64,000 nt of DNA from a virus. The stretch spans positions 56,099-120,098 of IMG/VR virus record IMGVR_UViG_3300033143_005075. One strand, 5' to 3'. Below, piece after piece: positions 24,255 to 33,700 of this stretch. The notes beneath the pieces are model-generated. The model did not search any database. It had not been told where the DNA came from and saw nothing but the letters and a program-made list of their open reading frames with translations. Positions within the stretch are counted from its first letter, which is position 1. Each line of letters starts with the position of its first letter. The position numbers were made by a program, and so were the translations under genes.

Positions 24255-26658
24255 CGACGATGGCTATTTTTACCTTGTTTCCAGGATCTACAGGATCGAC
24301 AGCATCCACGTTCACGCCCAGGATATCACCAGGTACAACAGTTATAATATCTGGTGTATCACTGATATCAGACAGAGATCCAGAGATGATTTGTGGTCGT
24401 TTATCCTGGTCGGTAAAGATTGTTGTGTCATTTAGGTCAATATCGATATCCAGATTCCCACCTACTGGTCCCTTAGCTGTAGCTCTTACCAGAGAGATAT
24501 CTCCAGAGAAGGCAACTTCCGCCTCCTGGATTGCCGTGCCTGACACGGCATCACCAGGAATGAAGAAGCTATATACCTGAGAGTGCTTGTCTGAGTCAGC
24601 AGAATGCGTATTGACATCACCACTGACGGTATCTATGTAAGCAGCATTTGTTGCAATGCTTGCGACGTTTGCTGTAATACCTGCAGTATTATCATCGAGG
24701 TAAGTTTGGGCATCGCCTATTGAACTAAATCCTTCTGTATCTCTACTAGAGAAATCAGTCTGCGCGAAGTCCCACCATTTCATATTATCCATCTGGCCGT
24801 AAAAACCTGTATACCCACCAGTATCTGTTCCAATATACATTGTCCCAGCAGTCATGTCCTCATCGACCCATGCTGTATTATCTGAGCCGACTTCTACACC
24901 ATTCAGATAGATTCTACGTTTCTTTGTGCTATGTGTGCGATCCCATACGAATGCAATATGTGCTAACTCACCATCAGCAATATCTAATCCAGGAAGTTCA
25001 CCAGACCATGCATATGATCCACCAGCATCATTAAGATTCCAATAAATACCACCGCCACTTCCTTGGAATCTAAAATGTTGCTCATATGCACTGTTCCAAT
25101 ACCACAGAAACTTCGGTGGACCACCGGCATCATATGCACCATTAACGATATTAAATCCAACAGGCCTGATCCACATCTCGATACAACCTTGTGCATGATC
25201 AAACGAAGGAGATACTGTTGGAAATGATATGTCTTTTGCCTCATCCACCACTGTAGTTCTAGCACCATTGTCAAACTTTCCAGTTTCGTATGCAACTGTC
25301 GCAGTCAGAGTTGTAGTAGGACCGACCTCCGGACTGGTGATCTCTCCGGGAGTACCCATCTTACTCCAGTAATTTAATGTGCTTGGAGGACTTCCCTGTA
25401 TGGTGACAGGAAGGTCACCTGCATCTGCCTCGGAATATGCTCCGGTTCCGTCCCCCAGGAGAACACCGCTAACTGAATCTTCAGCATCACTAATAGATCC
25501 GATCTCAGTTGCTACATGTCCACTTATCTGGTCAGCACTCCATAAATCAGTATCAGCATATTCTGAATCATTGATCTCTCTGTGAAGCTCGCTACTGGCG
25601 AGATGATTAGCAACAGTGGCGAATCCTTCTATGTCTTTTCCTGAGAAATCAGTTTGTGCAAAATCCCACCATTTCATATTATCCATCTGGCCTTCGAGAA
25701 TACGAGTTCCACCAGTGGCGCTTCCTATAGTCATCGTAGCGCCAGTCATGTCCTCATCACTCCACTGGTCATTGTTTGATCCAACTTCAATTCCATTCAG
25801 GTAAACTCTACGTTTCTTGGTGAGGTGTGTGCGATCCCAGACTAATGCAATATGAGCAAGTTCACCATCAGCAATATCTAATCCAGGAAGTTCATCATCC
25901 CAATGAGTTTGACCGGCAGCAGAATTGGTTTGCCAACCGATGCCAATCACGCCGAATTTAAAATAGTGCACATAGTTATGTGGTGCTGGACTCATCCACT
26001 GCCATAAATACTTGCCTTCGCCATCGCCGGCATCATTAATACCATTAACAATATTGTATCCTACGGGACGGATCCACATTTCAATACAGCCTTGTGCAAA
26101 ATCGAAAGATGGAGATATAGTAGGGAACGATATGGGTTTTTCCTCATCTGCTACTGTACCCCGCACGCCATTATCAAACTTGCCAGTTTCGTATACAACT
26201 GTCGCGTCCAATGTCGTAACCGGGCCAACCACTGGATTGGTAATCTCTATAGTAGACCCCATCTTGCTCCAGTAGTTTAATGTGTCTGGAAGAGAAGAGA
26301 TCTCGGCGGCATCATAGTCTCCGCTTACTGCTTCAATAATACCTTGTCGACCGAATATACTGGTGATCTGATCGGTATGATCCCACTTGGTCCAGACAGA
26401 ACCATTGAATGCAGCAGAGTCGCCCGCTACCCAGTCTGTGATTCCGTCTAAGTTCGTGCTACCACCGACATTCACGTAGTAGACATCTCCCTTGGTACCA
26501 GCACCACTAGCTAGTGCTGGAGTGTTGGTAGTAGCGTCCCAGGTGGATACATAGTTATATGCAGTTGATGCAATGCCAGATATGGCATCATCGACATAGC
26601 CCTTTGTGGCTATGCCGAAAATAGTATTATTGACTTTGTGACCTATAATGCTGCCCAT
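24247..26658 (-). CDS. double LamG-like appendage protein, 803 aa
   Basis: It contains two nearly identical LamG-like jelly rolls, at about 125-330 and 410-625. Each starts LNYWSKMG, runs through QGCIEMWIRPVG(Y/F)NIVNG, then GLDIADGELAHIA(L/F)VWDRTH, KKRR(V/I)YLNG(I/V)EVGS and QMDNMKWWDFAQTDFS. Between them sits one fibre-type module (HREINDSEYADTDLWSADQISG). The C-terminal about 120 residues form a separate beta domain (VYSFFIPGDAVSG, GNLDIDIDLND). The two LamG copies are also very alike at DNA level (28-33-bp identical runs), unlike the fibre repeats, so this duplication is recent or homogenised. Likely a glycan-binding virion appendage. Confidence 0.8.
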   Translation of the reverse strand: MGSIIGHKVNNTIFGIATKGYVDDAISGIASTAYNYVSTWDATTNTPALASGAGTKGDVYYVNVGGSTNLDGITDWVAGDSAAFNGSVWTKWDHTDQITSIFGRQGIIEAVSGDYDAAEISSLPDTLNYWSKMGSTIEITNPVVGPVTTLDATVVYETGKFDNGVRGTVADEEKPISFPTISPSFDFAQGCIEMWIRPVGYNIVNGINDAGDGEGKYLWQWMSPAPHNYVHYFKFGVIGIGWQTNSAAGQTHWDDELPGLDIADGELAHIALVWDRTHLTKKRRVYLNGIEVGSNNDQWSDEDMTGATMTIGSATGGTRILEGQMDNMKWWDFAQTDFSGKDIEGFATVANHLASSELHREINDSEYADTDLWSADQISGHVATEIGSISDAEDSVSGVLLGDGTGAYSEADAGDLPVTIQGSPPSTLNYWSKMGTPGEITSPEVGPTTTLTATVAYETGKFDNGARTTVVDEAKDISFPTVSPSFDHAQGCIEMWIRPVGFNIVNGAYDAGGPPKFLWYWNSAYEQHFRFQGSGGGIYWNLNDAGGSYAWSGELPGLDIADGELAHIAFVWDRTHSTKKRRIYLNGVEVGSDNTAWVDEDMTAGTMYIGTDTGGYTGFYGQMDNMKWWDFAQTDFSSRDTEGFSSIGDAQTYLDDNTAGITANVASIATNAAYIDTVSGDVNTHSADSDKHSQVYSFFIPGDAVSGTAIQEAEVAFSGDISLVRATAKGPVGGNLDIDIDLNDTTIFTDQDKRPQIISGSLSDISDTPDIITVVPGDILGVNVDAVDPVDPGNKVKIAIVVV

Positions 26659-26670
26659 GTCAAGCTCCTG

Positions 26671-26916
26671 TTAACTCACGAATTCCCAGGGCCACACAAT
26701 CTGTGTGTTGGCATCTGGGTATGTGAATCTCTTTCTCGCAATATGTCCCCCGAGTTCAGCATCGATCTGGGTTGTATTGCCACCACTGCTGGTGATAGTA
26801 AGCTTGGGATCAAAAGCGGTCAAAATATCGCCTTCACCACTATTAGCATTGCCGCTATTTGACTTGAAGAACCTTCTCAGTTCTTCCATATCTGTAGGAT
26901 TATCGAGTGGTGCCAT
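26671..26916 (-). CDS. hypothetical small protein, 81 aa
   Basis: No family recognised. An acidic N-terminal helix (DNPTDMEELRRFFKSN) is followed by a beta-rich part (PKLTITSSGGNTTQIDAELG) and it ends with YPDANTQIVWPWEFVS. It may be a small adaptor or collar piece for the appendage protein encoded immediately downstream. It has a strong AAGGAG ribosome site and the best sigma70-type promoter in the window directly upstream (26943-26971), so it is the first gene of a transcript that continues into the double-LamG gene. Confidence 0.6.
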   Translation of the reverse strand: MAPLDNPTDMEELRRFFKSNSGNANSGEGDILTAFDPKLTITSSGGNTTQIDAELGGHIARKRFTYPDANTQIVWPWEFVS

Positions 26917-26942
26917 ATGTATGCTCCTTGTTTAGCTAATAT

Positions 26943-26971
26943 ATTATATCATATCTATTTAGGGGCGTCAA
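26943..26971 (-). promoter_or_regulatory. strong sigma70-type promoter
   Basis: On the minus strand TTGACG (-35, 26971-26966), a 17-base spacer ending in TGA, and TATAAT (-10, 26948-26943). Five of six and six of six consensus bases with optimal spacing and a TGn extension. Transcription would begin about base 26936, 20 bases before the ATG of the 81-aa gene at 26916, in the 56-bp gap between it and the upstream coiled-coil gene. Confidence 0.75.
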
Positions 26972-26972
26972 C

Positions 26973-27269
26973 TTACTCGTGATTCTTGTCCAGAATCGCC
27001 TGTATTTTGACATCTGTGGCCGCAGATTGTGATACAAGCTTATTTACAGCCTGTTCTGTGCGGTCATTGCTCATTCTAGTATCATGGATCTCAGTCTTGA
27101 TCTCTTCAAGCTTAGATAAGATCTTATCTGAATCGCCATTGCCGTTCTTCTTCCCCTTTAGCCAATCGAAGATGATCTTGAGTAGGATGCCGGTTCCAAG
27201 ACTACCGCCGGCAAGACCACTTATGCCGAGTATATTACCGAGTCCATTTGTTGTTGCTGGGTCTGGCAT
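26973..27269 (-). CDS. membrane-associated coiled-coil protein, 98 aa
   Basis: A Gly-rich hydrophobic N terminus (LGNILGISGLAGGSLGTGIL, about 9-28, then LKIIFDWL) is followed by a Lys/Gly linker and a long acidic coiled coil (SKLEEIKTEIHDTRM, KLVSQSAATDVKIQAIL). This is the inverse topology of the 96-aa tail-anchored protein and also fits phage holin/hemolysin-like proteins. I use the ATG at 27269, which has AGGAG six bases upstream and follows the previous stop; a longer frame from 27296 would overlap the upstream gene and lacks a ribosome site. Confidence 0.6.
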   Translation of the reverse strand: MPDPATTNGLGNILGISGLAGGSLGTGILLKIIFDWLKGKKNGNGDSDKILSKLEEIKTEIHDTRMSNDRTEQAVNKLVSQSAATDVKIQAILDKNHE

Positions 27270-27270
27270 A

Positions 27271-27744
27271 TTATTCTCCTGAGAAGTCCGCGGCAAAGTC
27301 TTTTACTAGCTGCCTATCTGATAGATCAGTGATCTGCTGATAAAATTGAATGATTTTGTCCCGTATTGTTTTGCGCTGTGTTAGAAGTGTTGTATACTGT
27401 GTTGGTGTCAACGTGGTTGCAATACTGAGCTCTAATTCTTCGCGATGACGGTCGACTTTCCATTGTGTCTTCTGCATAATATGTATACCAGCTTTGAATA
27501 CACGATCTTTCATGCGTTGTTTCAGGTTATCCATTGGATCGCGTTCATCTTCTGTTCGCTCAACGATAGCAGATCCATTCCATTTAAGACGAGGATTCGT
27601 ATTCTTATCACGCAGGTTCAAGTTAAAATGTCTGCCGCCATTTGAGTTAACTTCTATCTCTCCACCAGATGGTTTCCTGAATGCATCTGAGAAACTATCG
27701 ATTACCAAGTCATCATTATCAACAACAATATAATGTTTAGCCAT
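27271..27744 (-). CDS. possible tail-fibre assembly/tip protein, 157 aa
   Basis: The N-terminal beta part (HYIVVDNDDLVIDSFSDAF, GGRHFNLNLRDKNTNPRLKW) is followed by a helical C terminus (REELELSIATTLTPTQYTTL, IRDKIIQFYQQITDLSDRQ). Proteins of this shape, immediately 3' of a fibre gene, often serve as fibre chaperones or tips. No specific family can be assigned. It lies just downstream of the carbohydrate-binding-type fibre gene (27756-28739) and is translated from its own ribosome site (AAGGAGAAATG region). Confidence 0.5.
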   Translation of the reverse strand: MAKHYIVVDNDDLVIDSFSDAFRKPSGGEIEVNSNGGRHFNLNLRDKNTNPRLKWNGSAIVERTEDERDPMDNLKQRMKDRVFKAGIHIMQKTQWKVDRHREELELSIATTLTPTQYTTLLTQRKTIRDKIIQFYQQITDLSDRQLVKDFAADFSGE

Positions 27745-27755
27745 TTCATTTCTCC

Positions 27756-28739
27756 TTATAATTCAGCATCAGCAGTGAAATGAGCATAAATTTGATCATC
27801 AGCATCCCCACCGGTATGTGCTGTAATAGAAAAACCACTACTTCCAGCAACTATAAATCCATATGGAGTATCCTGGTTATCAATACCATTACGAGCCTGA
27901 CCAAGAGTGCCGGATGCTGGTGCATAAATCTTGATTGTCGTACCTCCTGGTTTTTTACTAACTTTATAAGAAACTTCAATTGACCAATGCCCATTTGTTG
28001 TTCCGATAGTACCGACTGCACCAGCAGCTCCAACATCAGTTGCAAATTTATCCATCTCATAACTCTTTTCGTAATATCGCTGACAAGCTAGTAACTCTTC
28101 TCCGAATGTTCTTGGCTGATAGTCAAGCAATTCACCTTCGTTTAATTGTGCTTGTGCAAATCTAATACTCCCAGAAGTTGTAGCGAACTCTATCAGAATT
28201 TCAAGGTAATCATCACCGCCCGATATTGTCTTTCCAGATACACTTGGAACATCGAATGTGCATGTATGGTATGTCCAGGCGTTAATCGTCGCGACACTTG
28301 ATTGTATGACTGTCGTGTCTGCGGAGCTACCTCCACTACCGTAATTCTGCACCAACTTTAACGTATAGTTAATAGCACCATATGTTCGTATCCAGAAACC
28401 CAAAGACGCAGTTTGACCGGCAAGTGTCAGCACACCTTCTACTCGTTGAGCTATTTTACCATCCTCACCATCTAAGGACAAACGTAGATAATGCTTCGGT
28501 TCGTTTGGGACATCTGTCTGCCCGTTAGTAAAATCCTGCCGCGACATATACTCACCACTGGTACCTCCGCTCACTAACCAGCGGTCAGCAAGATAGACCA
28601 GACTGGTCGTCAAGACCTTACTCGTCTCTCTCTGCCAAACATCAAAGTTGCTATTAATTAGCAAATTCTTTGGTCCTATGTTATCGATTAGAGCCTTGTT
28701 TTTGAGAATATCGTTCAGGATTTCTCCTTTATTAAACAT
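27756..28739 (-). CDS. phage tail protein with carbohydrate-binding-type fold, 327 aa
   Basis: The signature NLLINSNFDVWQRETS, then YLADRWLVSGGTSGEY and FTNGQTDVPNEPKHYLRLSL, is common in tail-fibre and capsid-decorating proteins of many phages, and is followed by a CBM-like jelly roll (IAQRVEGVLTLAGQTASLGF, SIRFAQAQLNEGE). The LLACQRYYEKSYEMDKF motif then introduces a C-terminal beta domain, also typical of these fibres. Start set at 28739: GGAGG lies six bases upstream and the gene then overlaps the previous one by only 8 bp. Confidence 0.7.
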   Translation of the reverse strand: MFNKGEILNDILKNKALIDNIGPKNLLINSNFDVWQRETSKVLTTSLVYLADRWLVSGGTSGEYMSRQDFTNGQTDVPNEPKHYLRLSLDGEDGKIAQRVEGVLTLAGQTASLGFWIRTYGAINYTLKLVQNYGSGGSSADTTVIQSSVATINAWTYHTCTFDVPSVSGKTISGGDDYLEILIEFATTSGSIRFAQAQLNEGELLDYQPRTFGEELLACQRYYEKSYEMDKFATDVGAAGAVGTIGTTNGHWSIEVSYKVSKKPGGTTIKIYAPASGTLGQARNGIDNQDTPYGFIVAGSSGFSITAHTGGDADDQIYAHFTADAEL

Positions 28740-29160
28740 GTCTTGCCTCCTGTACAGGTCTTCCAATATAAGTAATCTCGGAGCCCCATGCTGTTTCTTT
28801 CTTTTCAGTCATCACTAGATGACTGAAACGCATAACTCTTTTTGCACCATGCTCTGTTGGTGGAATCATAATGATCCTACTAAATCTGTCTCTCTTGGTG
28901 AAGAAGTCGTAGTCCCGACTTCTTCTGGTGTACCAGATCTGAATCTCGTGATGTTCATTATCATATACATGAGTCCGAACCCCACGAATTCCAAAGCAGT
29001 CTTTAGGTCTGCCTGTGTTCGTAGGGTAAAATATGAGTATTGGCATGTTCTTGCTGGAGATTCCGACTTTGTCTTCGTTGTCAGAGAGAGCAGTCTTGAA
29101 CTCATTTGTGCCAAAGATGTATTGGAAGATCTTCTTCCATTGTTCTAATATATTGATCAT
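28732..29160 (-). CDS. hypothetical protein, 142 aa
   Basis: No family recognised. It is basic and aromatic, with helix LEQWKKIFQYIFGTNEFKTAL then strands (MPILIFYPTN, HEIQIWYTRRSRDYDFF) and a positively charged segment (KRDRFSRIIM). It contains no membrane segment. Its own promoter-like site (29191-29220) overlaps the end of the metallophosphoesterase gene, and GAGGGAG gives a ribosome site. The gene heads the short run leading to the fibre gene at 27756-28739. Confidence 0.55.
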   Translation of the reverse strand: MINILEQWKKIFQYIFGTNEFKTALSDNEDKVGISSKNMPILIFYPTNTGRPKDCFGIRGVRTHVYDNEHHEIQIWYTRRSRDYDFFTKRDRFSRIIMIPPTEHGAKRVMRFSHLVMTEKKETAWGSEITYIGRPVQEARHV

Positions 29161-29190
29161 TTACAGTTGTGCTCCCTCAGATAGTTATCT

Positions 29191-29220
29191 GTTATAATTT
29201 GTATCTCATTTGTTTGTCAG
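29191..29220 (-). promoter_or_regulatory. candidate sigma70-type promoter
   Basis: On the minus strand CTGACA (29220-29215) and TATAAC (29196-29191), each five of six consensus, separated by 18 bases. The -10 overlaps the stop codon of the upstream metallophosphoesterase gene. The expected leader of about 24 bases contains a small perfect inverted repeat (CAGATA-AC-TATCTG) just before the ribosome site of the gene starting at 29160. Confidence 0.45.
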
Positions 29221-30478
29221 TCAAGAGATCTGCTTTCTTAAGACTGAGTGGCATCTCATACTGAATACCTTTGTCCTTGTTAACTAGCATCAATGTCTGT
29301 TGTGGTTCTGAGACTGAGAACAGAGCTCCCAGACTGTACTCATTCCCACCAATGATAGAAGGATTAACAAATACCTTACCTTGTGTACGGTTGATAAGCC
29401 CGCCGGAATGGAAGTGTCCCAAACATATATGATCGAAAGGCTTTTCTCGCTGAGTTTGTAGGATCTCAACCAGTTTCTTCGTTGCTCTCTCGATGCCATA
29501 CCAAGGGATTCCGGCCCATCCACGAATGTTATCACCATGTAGGATAAGGAATCTCTGGCCTTGGACATCTACAATTCTGAAGATCGAATGGTTGAATGAA
29601 GTGGTTACATTCTCTTGTCCTCTCAGATCCTTCTCGAGAGCTCTGTACATGACATAGTCCCAATTGACATATGCTTGTTTGTATGACTTCTTCTTTGTCA
29701 TCCGTCCATGATTTCCAGGAACTCCAGTAATACTTATTTCGTACTTACTAGCAAGCTCACATGTAGCTTGTGCAAGTAGACTAGACCCCATGAAGGTACA
29801 ATCAACGATGTTAGGATTATTTGTCTCTCTTAATTCATCATGGATGTTTCCGCTTGCCATATCTCCTAGCATGAAGATATGAAGCTTCTTTACCTTGAAC
29901 GGATCCAGATTCTCAAAGACATTGTCTACGAGATATTGGATACGCTTCGCGGCAACTGTCATGTTATATTCATTGATTCCGCACATCTCTTCCATATCTA
30001 CAACTTCACCAAAGTGTGAATCAGAGAGTAATAGAATCGCTTCACCATCCAACTTACCCTTTATCATTGGAGGCTTCGGAACTGTCTTAATAATAGGCAA
30101 CATTCCAATGGCATCAGTTACCTTTCGTACAAGAACTGCTTCGAGAGTCTTGGCTTTGTCAATCTTCAGGACTCTCTTAGTAAGATTATCAACTGTCGAA
30201 CGGAGTGCTCGATTCTCTTCTTCCAGTTCTTGTGGTACTCCTCCTGTCTTTGGTCTTGTCCCGATGACATTACCGTCTCTGTCAAACTGCAACCATCTTG
30301 AGAGATAGCTAGTTAGTTTTCTAGAGTTGCCAACGATTTTGTGTGCAGTCGTGACACTAAAATCGAACCTCGTAGCAACTTCTGCGAGGTTCGGAGCACG
30401 CCTCAGGGCCTTTGCCAGTGCAATCAGTTGTGTCTTATATGCACTGATATCTTTAGGATGTTCTTGTTTGTGTCCCAT
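29192..30478 (-). CDS. HTH + calcineurin-like metallophosphoesterase, 428 aa
   Basis: The N terminus (about 10-60) reads as a helix-turn-helix DNA-binding unit (LAEVATRFDFSVTTAHKIVG), followed by a coiled-coil linker (EEENRALRSTVDNLTKRV). The catalytic domain has all five metallophosphoesterase motifs in order: LLSDSHFGE (about 150), MLGDMASG (about 204), VPGNHGR (about 252), LHGDN (about 313) and LGHFHSGG (about 356). It would cleave phosphodiesters with two metal ions; nuclease or phosphatase activity is possible. The AGGAT ribosome site is weak. Its position between appendage genes is odd for an enzyme of this kind. Confidence 0.85.
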   Translation of the reverse strand: MGHKQEHPKDISAYKTQLIALAKALRRAPNLAEVATRFDFSVTTAHKIVGNSRKLTSYLSRWLQFDRDGNVIGTRPKTGGVPQELEEENRALRSTVDNLTKRVLKIDKAKTLEAVLVRKVTDAIGMLPIIKTVPKPPMIKGKLDGEAILLLSDSHFGEVVDMEEMCGINEYNMTVAAKRIQYLVDNVFENLDPFKVKKLHIFMLGDMASGNIHDELRETNNPNIVDCTFMGSSLLAQATCELASKYEISITGVPGNHGRMTKKKSYKQAYVNWDYVMYRALEKDLRGQENVTTSFNHSIFRIVDVQGQRFLILHGDNIRGWAGIPWYGIERATKKLVEILQTQREKPFDHICLGHFHSGGLINRTQGKVFVNPSIIGGNEYSLGALFSVSEPQQTLMLVNKDKGIQYEMPLSLKKADLLTDKQMRYKL

Positions 30479-30489
30479 TCGGTATCCTT

Positions 30490-30522
30490 AGAAATAGATT
30501 GGTGTATCTGTGTTCTATTTCT
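30490..30522 (-). repeat. 9-bp inverted repeat at a gene boundary
   Basis: Arms AGAAATAGA (30490-30498) and TCTATTTCT (30514-30522) are perfect complements with a 15-base loop. The distal arm contains the stop codon of the holin-like gene. A T-rich run follows on the plus strand only, so it is not a standard terminator for the minus-strand genes. It could stabilise or separate the transcript 3' end upstream of the metallophosphoesterase gene. Confidence 0.4.
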
Positions 30523-30760
30523 TTTTGAGTTCGCGTGCAGTATCAGTGATCGTGTGTCCGGTAATCAGTGTGATTCCCATTGTCGTAACTACGGGCACCA
30601 TCTTTATGATGATTGCCTTAGTTGCAGGATCTGTGACCAGCTGGGAAACCAGAATTGTTACTGCATCGATAACAATAGTTCCGATACCAACCATTAATTT
30701 AAATTTCTTCCACCATGGCTTTGCTTTGGATACTTCTACTTTGGTTGTTTCGTCTGGCAT
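30515..30760 (-). CDS. holin-like protein with two membrane segments, 81 aa
   Basis: A charged N terminus (KAKPWWKKFK) leads into hydrophobic segment one (LMVGIGTIVIDAVTILVSQL, about 22-41) and, after a short loop with TDPATK, segment two (IIIKMVPVVTTMGITLITGH, about 50-69), ending in a charged tail (ELKKK). Size and topology fit class II phage holins, which permeabilise the inner membrane at the end of infection. No endolysin gene is visible in the window, so this cannot be confirmed by context. Strong GGAGG ribosome site. Confidence 0.6.
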   Translation of the reverse strand: MPDETTKVEVSKAKPWWKKFKLMVGIGTIVIDAVTILVSQLVTDPATKAIIIKMVPVVTTMGITLITGHTITDTARELKKK

Positions 30761-30771
30761 CTTCTATCCTC

Positions 30772-33700
30772 CTATAGATCTTGACGTCCATATGGACGAA
30801 TTGGGGCTACTGGTTCTCTTAGTGTAAACCAGTTGATATTATAATCTCCTGGAACTCCGACGATCCTGAGTTGATCACCGTTTCCAGAAGTTGCTCTCTG
30901 TATGCTGGTTGCGACGCCGCTAGGGACGGAATCATCCAACTCGTAGTGCTGTGCTAGAGTTATGCGGTTGATATCGAGGTCATCTACTTCACTGACATAG
31001 CCTGATTGTTCGTAGGTAGCATCAGCAATCGTTAGTGCGCTATTCCCGCGAGCCATTAGCATTGAGTCTGGGAATATAGCATAGTTAATGTAATGTGGCG
31101 TAGGATAACCACTTATGTCATTGTCATGAATCCTGGCGCTGATACCTATGAGCTCACCACTTGTACCAAGGGATTCTTGGTATGCGGTGAGTGCTTTATC
31201 ATTCTCCCAATCATCATGATAGATATTAGATAGGAGGATTGCTGGATATGTAACGTCTCCATCGTACATTTTGTCAGAGAAGTTAATCGGCAGGATCTGT
31301 GATGTATCAGCATCATAACCGGCTTTGATCGTACCATATTCGATCATATCTGTTTCAGCGATTGCTAACCACCTGAAACCTTGCAACGTGTCAGTAGCAG
31401 CAATGTATCCCTCGGTATTTCTGTCCGAGAAATCAAGCTTCTGATAATCCCAGAACTTATAATTATCAAGAACACCTTCCCACCACACATTCCCACCTTC
31501 ATTACCATACCCGACACGAAATTCTCGTGTCGAAGAATCAGTCGCAGCTGCCCATGCAACATTGCGTGAAGCTACTTCTATGCCATTGAAGAATACTCGC
31601 TGTTTCTTCGTGGCATGGCTCCTGTCCCAAGTAAACGCAAGATGAGCCCAAGTACCATCTGGGATATCAATAGCAGCAATGACTGATATCCACTGATCCG
31701 CGGCGCCATTAAGCCATTCCAGCCCATTAGTTGTATGAAATCTAACATAAACATAGTGACCGCCTGAACCAGGAACCTTCCACTCAAAGATTGAATATGC
31801 ACCATTAGGTCCACCAACAGACTTCGAATCTACGATACTAAATCCAACAGGCTTAACCCATACCTCAAAACATCCTAAATCAGTATTGAATGCAGGATAC
31901 GGTAGAGCATGATATACACCATTAAAAACCGATCCAGCATAATCCATTCCCACTCCCCTCCCAAACTTTCCTACAGGGAAGGTCGGTGAATTTAAAATAG
32001 TACCGGGGGGACCAACTTCAGGATTAGTTATTGATGCAACATCCTCAGTTTTACTCCAGAGAGATAATGTACTGGGTAGGCGTTTGTCCGTTGAGATATG
32101 TATTGTGCACTGATTGTTACTGATGTATTCGATAGCTGGTACTGGGTCTACAGGATCTGCAGGATAGACACCAATGGGCTGAATGAATACTGCATAATCA
32201 GGTACTCCAATATCATGTCTTAGGATGATCCTTTCATTCGACCAGTCCTCTCCATAAATCCTTGTCTTCCAAATAATACCAGTCTTAATCCGTGGGCGCA
32301 AGACTGGATGGAAATCTCTTTCGTCAGACAATAGAGCAATCTTTGATGTAGTATCCTTTGCTGCTATGAATACATATAGAGGAACGAAGTCATCCCAAGA
32401 ACCTTGACCATTGATCATCTTATATGATTCCCACCCGAGTGGGCTTAGTGCTTCCCATCTCTCAGTGGATTCATATTTCTGACCCCTGGTATCGATCTTA
32501 AGTGTGGACTTGTTGACTCCCATCCAGATCAATTGATAATCACCATTATCCCATGTGCTCATATTCAAACTATATGGTGATGTCATGTCTGGGACGTCTA
32601 CAAACACTCCATTGATCAGTACACGGCCGCCACTGATCTCCATAGATGCAATATGACTCGTAGCTTCCTTAGCTAGGTTAGGCATTCCAGACAGTGAGAG
32701 AGTAAAGTCTGCTTGATCTTGGACATCAAATCCATAGAGAGGTCTGTCCTTTGTCCATAGAACGTTTGCTCCAAGACTCTTATTCTGTGCAGGCAATGCC
32801 ATCGTTGGCTTAATGCTACCTGACAGAGTGGTCTGGCCAGACAGGATCTCTACTGCGGCAAGAGGGGCATACCCATCTCCTGCCTCAGGTACGACTGGAA
32901 GACCATATGATCCGGAGACAACATCTACGGTACCGTCTTTCGCAGTACGGATTATGTCGAATCTGGTATCTGTATCAGCAGCAGGAACAGTAATGATAGT
33001 AGGTTCTGTTCGTACCAATGCACCATCAACGATCGCGTCCATTGCTTTAACATATGCCTTCATGGTGTCATCACGGAAGTCGAACATGAATCGATCATGT
33101 TCGAACTGTACGACACCATTTGTGAGGCCTTTTCTGGCTTCTTCATCACGCCGACCAACTCTTAGGTCAACGATCTGATTATCTGGTAGCACCGTGGTAG
33201 CACCACTGGTGCCGAAGTGGTCGAACTCATCGTTCTCTGGTCTGATGACTACTTCATAGAGGGGCTCATCTGTGGTCGCAATGATATTAGTAGTGGTCTC
33301 AGAAAGTTCATCCTCAGGAGTGCCCTTACGAATGAGTACTCGATCATTGTTGGATGTGCCTTGTTTGAGGACAACCACATCACGTCTGTACTGAAAGTAT
33401 ACATAGTAGAATGTGACAGCTGCGGGATTAGCAGAGAAGTTGGTGATCTCACCTGTCTCAGGATCGAAATCGAAATCACCATCATTCCATGTATAGTTGA
33501 CTTTAGCTGGGCTGGTTCCGGTTGTACCAATAATAGTTCTTGCTACTGGACCGGCGCCCAGATCTGGAGTAACAGCGTTGCCCTTAATATGATGGTGATC
33601 TAGAGTACATGAGCCAGTGGATGCATTTTGAAGTTCACCACCTGTCCAATCATTAGTATCATCACTTGCAGTCATATTACCAACGATGTCTTCATCAATA

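Noticed and set aside
30490-30530. Inverted repeat followed by a T-run as an intrinsic terminator
   Set aside because: The T-run follows only on the plus strand, while all genes here are on the minus strand.
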